From Paramyrothecium sp. XJ0827 (Eukaryota > Ascomycota > Sordariomycetes > Hypocreales > Stachybotryaceae): 64,000 bases of DNA. The translations under genes and the position numbers were made by a program. Numbering within the stretch: the stretch's first letter is position 1; the number at the start of each line of letters is the position of its first letter. Shown piece by piece: positions 57,756 to 64,000 of the stretch. The notes below the pieces were generated by a model. It made no database searches, was not told the origin of the DNA, and saw nothing but the letters and a program-made list of their open reading frames with translations. The DNA is taken from positions 2,294,001-2,358,000 of the forward strand of contig JAJFPB010000007.1 of the NCBI GenBank assembly GCA_020881915.1, written 5' to 3'.

Positions 57756-59675
57756 TCAATCCGCATCCTCGTGCAATGCGTCACTTGAGCCATAACCTTC
57801 TGCGAGATGACTACCACTGGAGTTGTGGTTTCTCCCCAGCAGCGGTGCTGTTTCCCCCACATTGCTCGATCCGAGTCTCGGCCGCTCAGCCGCGGAAGCC
57901 GGTCGAGCAGTTGCCTTGCCATCAACTAGTGGCGTTCCTAAGCCCTGCTTGATCTTGAAGACATTGCCACGGGTGTTGAGCGGGTGAGCGGCGTTGTTTG
58001 CAGGTCCAAGGCGGAATTGCCGTTTGACTTCTTCCAACGAGGATCTGACAGGGACCGCTTGCGCCTCGTCCAAGTGGCCGTCGGGGCCGGCGGATCGGCG
58101 ACGTTTCATGAATACGGCAGTCTTCGGTGGATGGTCCGAAACACCAGTGTCGCTCTGAGCCCCATAGGATCCCACATGAGTTTCTCCGTTCCGAGTCTCA
58201 TGTTCCAAAATGTCAACCAGGATCGTAGCATCGGGCGTCCTTCTCCCAGTTGCGGTTGCGGTAGCTACAGCGGCGGCGGCAGCAGCAGCCTCAGCCTGGA
58301 TGCGGCGAACTCGAGGGGCCGGCGCAAGGCGTCGGATGGCTTTGTGAACATCGACATAAACGTCGGATTCATCAACGATTTCCCTGTAAAAAGGTGAGCA
58401 CTGTTCGCGTCACAAAGTAGCAGCACTTACTCTCCAATGAGCTCCTCAATAACATCCTCCAGGGTGACCACTCCCAAGGCTCCGTGATCCGCTCCAGGTA
58501 CCTCAGACACTAGAACCATATGAGACTTTCCTTCCTGGAAAAAGTTTATAATGTCCAAGCAGCTGGTCTCAGGGCGAGTCTCCACAATGGCACCCAGAGG
58601 CACTTCCCTGACAGGAATGCGGTCCTCGGGGTCGTAGGTGATGAGTGTCTTCACAAGCATGATACCCACAAAGTCAGTAGGGTTGCCGGCTCGGTAGATA
58701 GGAATTCGGGAGTATCCCAAAGACAAGATTTTATCCATTGTCTTTTCGTCCAGGATGTGATCCTCTGACATGGTGAAGACGTCACCCATGGGCGTCATCA
58801 CCTCCGAGACTGGCTTGTCCTTCAAGTCAAGAACTGAGGAGATGATGGTAACCTCATCCTGGTTTAGGCGTTCCGAAAGCTCGCCAAGGGACTTGTGTAG
58901 GGTGACGAGCGTCTTGAGACCGCTCTTCTTGTACACGGTTCCGTGATCCTCACCCAGTATCCAATCGAGCAGCTTCGCCGTGGGCCAGGCAACCGGGCTA
59001 AGGAGGTACATGAGGCCAAGGACGGGCTTGGACATGAGGCCGCCGATTGGCAAACCGTATCGAACGCAAACCGATTGAGGGACGACCTCACCGAAAATGA
59101 CTGACTCATCGATAAGCAATAGCGAGGAACCGCGGAAAGATGAACACATACCAATGAGAACCGTACTGCCCACAACGGCTGCAACACCTCCACCCAGGGT
59201 TCTGTCCAGGACAACGGGAAGTGACTCGTTCACAATGACATTGGCCAGGAGCAAGGTCACGAGGACCCAATGCTTTCCCCTCTTCAGCAGTTGAAGGACT
59301 CTCTTAGCGTTCTTTTGCTGAGGCTCGGTCGGATCGCCAGACACAACTTGAAGGTATATGCTATCCTGTCCCATCAAACTAACACCGCGTCAGCGTCTAC
59401 CGCGAGAAGGCAATACCTCGAAACACATACGCAATGGTCAGACCGGCGAATACGCCACCCAACAGGACAAGGGCAATCGACGCTACGAGGAGCACCCAGG
59501 TGGGCGTCCCGCCGGGCGAGGGCTCATATTCGCCATCCCCTTCATGATGATGGTGCTCCAAAGCCTCCAGGGGCGCTGCGGCAACAGAGGATAAACCGAT
59601 CCCCAATATCCGCCCCAGGCCTAGGATGGCCGGTCTGTAGCTGACGATGCCGGTGGCGGCAGGCCTCGATCGCAT
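57756..59675 (-). CDS. MAM3: CNNM/Mam3-type DUF21-CBS membrane protein
   Basis: A vacuolar or Golgi membrane protein of the ancient conserved domain family, linked to Mg/Mn homeostasis. There are four exons (59675-59431, 59378-59152, 59100-58431, 58383-57756) with introns of 52, 51 and 47 bp, giving 589 aa. TM1 is [20 protein letters not shown], followed by the DUF21 core: [67 protein letters not shown]. Then come the hinge [19 protein letters not shown] and two CBS domains (about 245-400: [50 protein letters not shown]). A disordered Ala/Ser/Arg-rich tail follows. Intron 2 is 51 bp, in frame and stop-free; splicing restores [14 protein letters not shown]. Confidence 0.94.
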
Positions 59676-60597
59676 TATCTTGATTTCGACTTAAGGCTGC
59701 CTTGTGCGACGCGTTTCTCTCGGTGCGATTGGGCTGGAACGGGCGGGCAGCCACTGTGGGTTGTAGAGTGGTGCAGGGTCCTGATCAGAACATGCCGGAA
59801 GAGCGAAGTTCTGGGGCAACGCAGTTAGCACGTTCTCTCTCAAAATAATTCTTGGCAAAGGAAGCGCGCCAGGCGCATCACGTCTCCCCACCTCGGTAGC
59901 AGCTGATAATCGTCGAGACCGTCGATGCCCGGCGGTCGAAGGGTGGTCTGTCGGACAGGAAGGAGAATGATGTTGGAAAGTTTCACAAGGGCGAAAATGG
60001 CTCTGTGGGAGCTCGCACGGGAAATTGACGCCGCTGCGAGACTGTCGTCGCTGCGCGAAAGCTGCCGATGACGCCAACAGACGCCGGTCCTGCAGGTACC
60101 CCGTACCTCCCTGGTGGTTCTTGCCCCACCAACGCTGACGCAGGCAAAATTTGTTGCAACGGGTACTGGCTACTTCGGAGCTCTCCTGCCTCTAATGGGC
60201 GCCACCTAAAGCTTCCATTGGCCAGTACCAAATACGTCAAGGGTCTTGTTGAGGTATACCGGTACTGTAATAAACCCGTCATGACGGATTCGGCGCTACA
60301 TCATCGTCTACTAAGGCAACTTACTGCAAGATTGCAGAGACGGCGACCCCAGATGTTGACACTTTCCCTGACTACTTTTCTGCTTCTTGAAAATAGGTAA
60401 AGATGACGTAGAAACTTTGACATTTTTACGAGGCTCCCCTGTGAGAATACAATGCATTCATCAGATCACACTCATGAGACCATACAGTTTTTAATAGTAG
60501 AGTGAGTTTCCTATCCTGCACAGTCTCTTTGATGGAAACTACATTTGGGCATTCGCCAATACCACAACAGCCTTGAATTTCACCCTTCATTGCTGAC
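59676..60597. other. Intergenic: CNNM promoter and glyoxalase 3' flank
   Basis: About 920 bp between two minus-strand genes. Frames here lack ATG starts and conserved motifs. No RNA gene recognised. Confidence 0.5.
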
Positions 60598-61771
60598 TTA
60601 GAAATTGTCCTTGCCTGTGAACTTCTCATTCTGGACCACCTCGATCCAGTAACCATCTGGATCGAGGATGAAGGCAACGTTCTTCATCCGCCCGTCCGTT
60701 AGTCGCTTCTTCCAGTTCACCTTGAGATCATCGAACCTCTGGCACGCTGCGTCCAGGTTGTCGACAGAAATGCCTGCGGCAGTCAGTAGAGGCCTCCCAC
60801 TTTGACGGACCAAGACTCACAGATGTGGCCAAAGCCCTGCGGCTCGGAGTTTCCATCATGATACTTGAAGTTCTCATCCTTCTCGGTGCCGTAGTTCCAT
60901 GTCAGCTCAAGAATGCCCTCGCGATCGCTGGTCTTGCCGTCCGTTGACGGGCCCTGCTCGCCGGTGTAGCCGAGGAAGTAGAGATTGAAACCCGAGTTGG
61001 GAGACTCATTCTTGCGCAGCAACGACATGCCCAGAGTCTCTTGGTAAAACTTGAGAGACTTCTCAGCATCCTTGACCCGAATCATAGTGTGGTTCTAGTT
61101 CCGTGTCAGTGCAAATGCTCTTGTTGATTGTGGTGAAAGGACCCGACCATGCGGTAGGTTGACACATCAGTGTCCTTGATGCTCTCCGTTTCCTCGATAG
61201 GCTTTTGTCCGATAACCTCGACCCAGTAGCCATCGGGATCAAGGGCAAAAGCAATGTGCCTCATCCTTCCGTCGGAAAGCTTCTTCTGGAACTTGTAGCC
61301 GGCATCCTCAATGCGCTGGCAGGCAGCCTGGAGATTGTCGACACTGATGCAGGTGTGACCAAACCCACGATTGGGCTCGGCATTTCCGTTGTTGACCTTG
61401 TACTCGGGATCATTCTCAGTTCCGTAGTTGTGCGTGAGCTCGATCAAGCCCTCACGGTCGAAAGGCGAGTTGCCGTGAGACACGGCCTTAGGGCTGTCGT
61501 AGCCAAGGAAGTAAAGGTCGAATTTGGCTTCGGGGAACTCGAGCTTCTTGACCAAGCTCATTCCAAGGAACTCGTAGAACTTCACTACACACGTGCACTA
61601 TTTAGCGCATTGACTGTACCACGGATGAATGCTTCGTCCTTACCGGACTCTTTGGGGTCCTTCACTCGAATCCTTAATAAAGTCAGCTCCTGCGTTCCTT
61701 GCAACTCATGGATTGGAAACTTGCATGGAATGATTGAACTTGTAAGTCGAGGTCTTGGTTGTGGTTGCCAT
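60598..61771 (-). CDS. GLO1: Glyoxalase I (lactoylglutathione lyase), two-domain
   Basis: It converts the methylglyoxal-glutathione hemithioacetal to S-lactoylglutathione. There are five exons (61771-61725, 61672-61644, 61584-61148, 61094-60821, 60773-60598), giving 320 aa, close to yeast Glo1 (326). Introns are 52, 59, 53 and 47 bp. Intron 1 is a GC-AG intron: donor GCAAGT at 61724, acceptor AAG. It is the only reading that produces the conserved NHSMIRVKD start of the first domain, and exon 2 is only 29 bp. Two VOC domains follow in tandem, each with MIRVKD, LTHNYGTE or LTWNYGTE (metal Glu), GFGHxCISVDNLxAACQR (metal His) and DPDGYWVEV or DPDGYWIEV. The fused-dimer form is standard in fungi. 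Confidence 0.95.
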
Positions 61772-63204
61772 GGCGAATAATCTGACTTGTTGCGCTGAAG
61801 AGAGAGAGATACATTAGCTTTCTGGTCTGGTGAGGGGCCAAATGTGCTACGGTTGCTCATGCGTACTCCAAGGTGTTGTGATGGTTGATCGTAACGTGTT
61901 CTGAATCGCTCTCAATCGTGCAAGAGCTCGCACGCTGTTCATCGGCCTCTTGTTCTCGGATAGGAGGTTGTTCGTTGTTTGTGTCAAATCTCCAGCTAGG
62001 CCAAATCCTTGACGTCCTTGAAGCTGTCATGAGCTGTACCCCACCCCACCTAGTCAGTTCGCATGAGGAGCTGTTTGGGGCGGCTGACTGACGTCAAACT
62101 TCCGTCTTATCCACATCATTATAGGCGCCTCAGCTCATGTGCAACAATTCGATGATGCTACGGGCGGTATTCTCCAAACCCCTTGAGAAAGGGCTCTCGG
62201 TTATGGAACCCTCAATGCGTTGCACGACCAATAAATCAGATGTCCTTTTTAGGTTCTACAGTGCTGCCGGCCTTGCTCGCGATCTTCAACCGAACGTTAC
62301 TTCGCTGCCAAAACTGCATCGACACAATTACATTACGGAAACCAGCACCACACTAACTTTCTCCACAGAGGCAAAGTCCTCAGATTAATTCAGAGGACCT
62401 CATATGCTAGGAGAAAATACTTTTATCCCAGGGCCTGGATGTTGTATTGGCCTTGACTCTGACTATGCCCCCCAGCGATTGGAGAAAATGCATCATCTAC
62501 TGTAAAGTATCCTTGAAGATGTAAGGTGAGAAGCAGATGCTTTTCAACAAAACGTAAATCGCCTGTAATGTAAAAACATAAGAAAGACTGAAATGAAAGA
62601 AAAACGGAGGATTCATGTAGGACCGCGCCAATTCTGTACCTACATCTGAAAATGAAAGGTACCTAGCAGCACACCCACCGTATTTTAAAAGGAATAAAAC
62701 AGTAATATCACCGTTTTGATCGCTGAATAGACTAACCATAATCCTAACCAGTGATCAAAACGGCGATATTAGTATTTTGTCCCTGACGAGACAACTGGGG
62801 TTGGGCTCATAGGTAACCAAATAGCCCGGTATTTATGCCTGGAATGTATCGAAACATTGGAGATGTGACGGCGGCGGCTAAGCATAAGACTAACGCAAGG
62901 TAACGTTGGTGCATGCGCATGGTCGCTAGCCGCCCCGTCTCTCCGCCCCGGTCACCCTCCACCAGTACTTAATTATCTACTCCCCGGCCTAGGAAAGAAT
63001 GCTCAACTCTACATGACAGATTGAAGTCGCTCTGCTCTTGGTAACGAGGTTGCGGCATTGCTGTCTCTGCAGATAGCAGCGCTTTCAGATGGCCTCGCCC
63101 AATTAAGCTTCTGACCCGAGGCTAAACGACACCGACTGCGTCGACTTATCGCGAACCCCAACAGCACGGCCTCGACAGCCTTTCGCACAGGAACGTCCTG
63201 GGAG
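61772..63204. other. 1.4 kb intergenic, contains a long imperfect palindrome
   Basis: Divergent promoter region of GLO1 (minus) and the partial gene at the right end (plus). The right half (62400-62830) is AT-rich and includes the inverted repeat listed separately. No gene supported. Confidence 0.45.
62691..62783. repeat. Imperfect palindrome, about 33 bp arms
   Basis: The arm at 62691-62723 pairs with 62751-62783. The inner 21 bases (62701-62721, AGTAATATCACCGTTTTGAT plus C) match the reverse complement of 62753-62773 at 19 of 21 positions, with a spacer of about 30 bp. The outer 10 bases are more diverged. It could form a hairpin or be the remnant of a small inverted-repeat element; no flanking target duplication was clear. 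Confidence 0.8.
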
Positions 63205-64000
63205 ATGATCAGATTCACCTGTGATGAATCTGCCGTCATGGACGACGTCAGAGATGCGGGCGAGCTGGCTCCCGCGGAGGCATCGACCCATGCCACGGGA
63301 AGATCGCCTGTGGCTAAGACTCGGTCCATGTCCGACGGAGGAGGTACACCGTCGAAGCTGTCGCCTTCGCCGCTCATAACCGAGGCTGCTAGGAGGACTT
63401 CCAAGGACGACAGCAACCTCAGAGATCTGATGACTCCCGTCACGCCCCTGCGCACCGAATTCCCCGGCCGAGGCCTCTCTCTGCAGATGCCGCGTCGCGA
63501 CTTCACTCCTCCGCCTGCCACGTCCACCGCCAATGCCAAGCCTGCACCTCTCTCGCCGAAGCTTGATCATTCACAGATCTATGCCTCCCCTACAAACATA
63601 CTCCCACGCCGGTCGCGAGGCCTTGACTTCTCGCGAGCCGCCACAAGCCTTCACCACTCCATCCTCGCCGAGCAATCCTCCCCCGACTCGTCGCCGACGA
63701 TTGGGGGAGGACGTGCCATGAACATACCGCATCCGATGCGCAGGCCGGACTATGCAGGCCCAGAGCAGACATCCTCGTCGTTGTGGTCTATGATGGGGAA
63801 TCAGGAGAAAATGCACATCAGCGGCTCGTTAGGCAGTACTAACGCAATAGGGTCCGATTCATCGAGTTCCTCCGACGAAGACGATATCATGGATGAGGAC
63901 ACGGACGAAGCATACGTAACCACTCCTCAAGTCTCCAAGACAGCTTATCCCTTGGGGCAACACGGAGTCGGCGGGCCGTTTGGGTCTCCCGCCATGAGTA
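63205..64000 (+). CDS. Unrecognised gene, 5' part only (runs off the window)
   Basis: An open frame from ATG 63205 (alternative in-frame ATG at 63238) continues without a stop to the last base, giving 265 visible residues. I do not recognise the family. The chain is hydrophilic and looks disordered: many Ser-Pro and Thr-Pro sites (SPSPL, MTPVTPL, FTPPP, PLSPK), a patch that looks conserved in style (RGLDFSRAATSLHHSILAEQ, then SSPDSSPTIGGGRAMNIPH), and an acidic cluster, SSSSSDEDDIMDEDTDEAY. Codon use is like the neighbouring genes and the composition is not that of an untranslated region. S/TP density suggests a phospho-regulated nuclear or signalling protein (inference). Any folded domain must lie beyond the window. 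Confidence 0.75.
   Translation, partial: MIRFTCDESAVMDDVRDAGELAPAEASTHATGRSPVAKTRSMSDGGGTPSKLSPSPLITEAARRTSKDDSNLRDLMTPVTPLRTEFPGRGLSLQMPRRDFTPPPATSTANAKPAPLSPKLDHSQIYASPTNILPRRSRGLDFSRAATSLHHSILAEQSSPDSSPTIGGGRAMNIPHPMRRPDYAGPEQTSSSLWSMMGNQEKMHISGSLGSTNAIGSDSSSSSDEDDIMDEDTDEAYVTTPQVSKTAYPLGQHGVGGPFGSPAMS

Overview
This window is nuclear DNA of a filamentous ascomycete (Pezizomycotina, most likely Sordariomycetes). The evidence is single-gene transcription units on both strands, short introns (mostly 47-125 bp, one about 190 bp) with GTAAGT/GTATGT-like donors, CT-rich leaders, proteins that are clearly fungal, and a Fot1/pogo-type DNA transposon. The species cannot be named from the sequence. 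I support 21 protein-coding loci, one of them cut by the right edge, plus one transposon with a broken transposase. Exon boundaries were derived by hand from splice signals and protein continuity.

Layout. 0-15 kb is gene-dense: MsrB (-), the pogo-like transposon, an ArfGAP (+), an Sft1-type SNARE (-), a Ysc84/Lsb3 SYLF-SH3 actin-patch protein (+), a probable Rec114-like meiotic protein (-), and a divergently placed ARID/Rsc9-type chromatin remodeller subunit (+). 14.7-20.9 kb has no gene I can support and leads into a highly codon-biased mitochondrial short-chain dehydrogenase (+). 23.9-39.3 kb holds a Ste20-type PAK kinase (-), a Scp160/vigilin multi-KH protein (+), the sterol 3-ketoreductase Erg27 (+) and an FLVCR-like MFS transporter (-). 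These are separated by long non-coding intervals. 42-44.5 kb holds the complex III hinge subunit Qcr6 (-) and a WBP2-like GRAM protein (-).

48.5-64 kb holds an RraA-like protein (+), a formin-type GBD/FH3 protein that lacks the actin-nucleating FH2 domain (-), and a divergent pair for aromatic-ring catabolism: an intradiol ring-cleavage dioxygenase (-) and carboxy-cis,cis-muconate cyclase (+). These are followed by a CNNM/Mam3-type DUF21-CBS protein (-), a two-domain glyoxalase I (-), and the 5' part of an unrecognised conserved-looking gene (+).

Most genes are housekeeping and unrelated to one another. The one convincing functional pairing is the dioxygenase/muconate cyclase pair (beta-ketoadipate pathway), with the RraA-like gene nearby as a weaker candidate partner. 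The main unexplained signals are a short GGTAAGGTA/TACCTTACC motif family scattered through intergenic DNA, a perfect-TIR transposon whose only visible lesion is one extra C in a homopolymer, a long imperfect palindrome near 62.7 kb, a GC-AG intron, and two stop-free introns whose length is a multiple of three.
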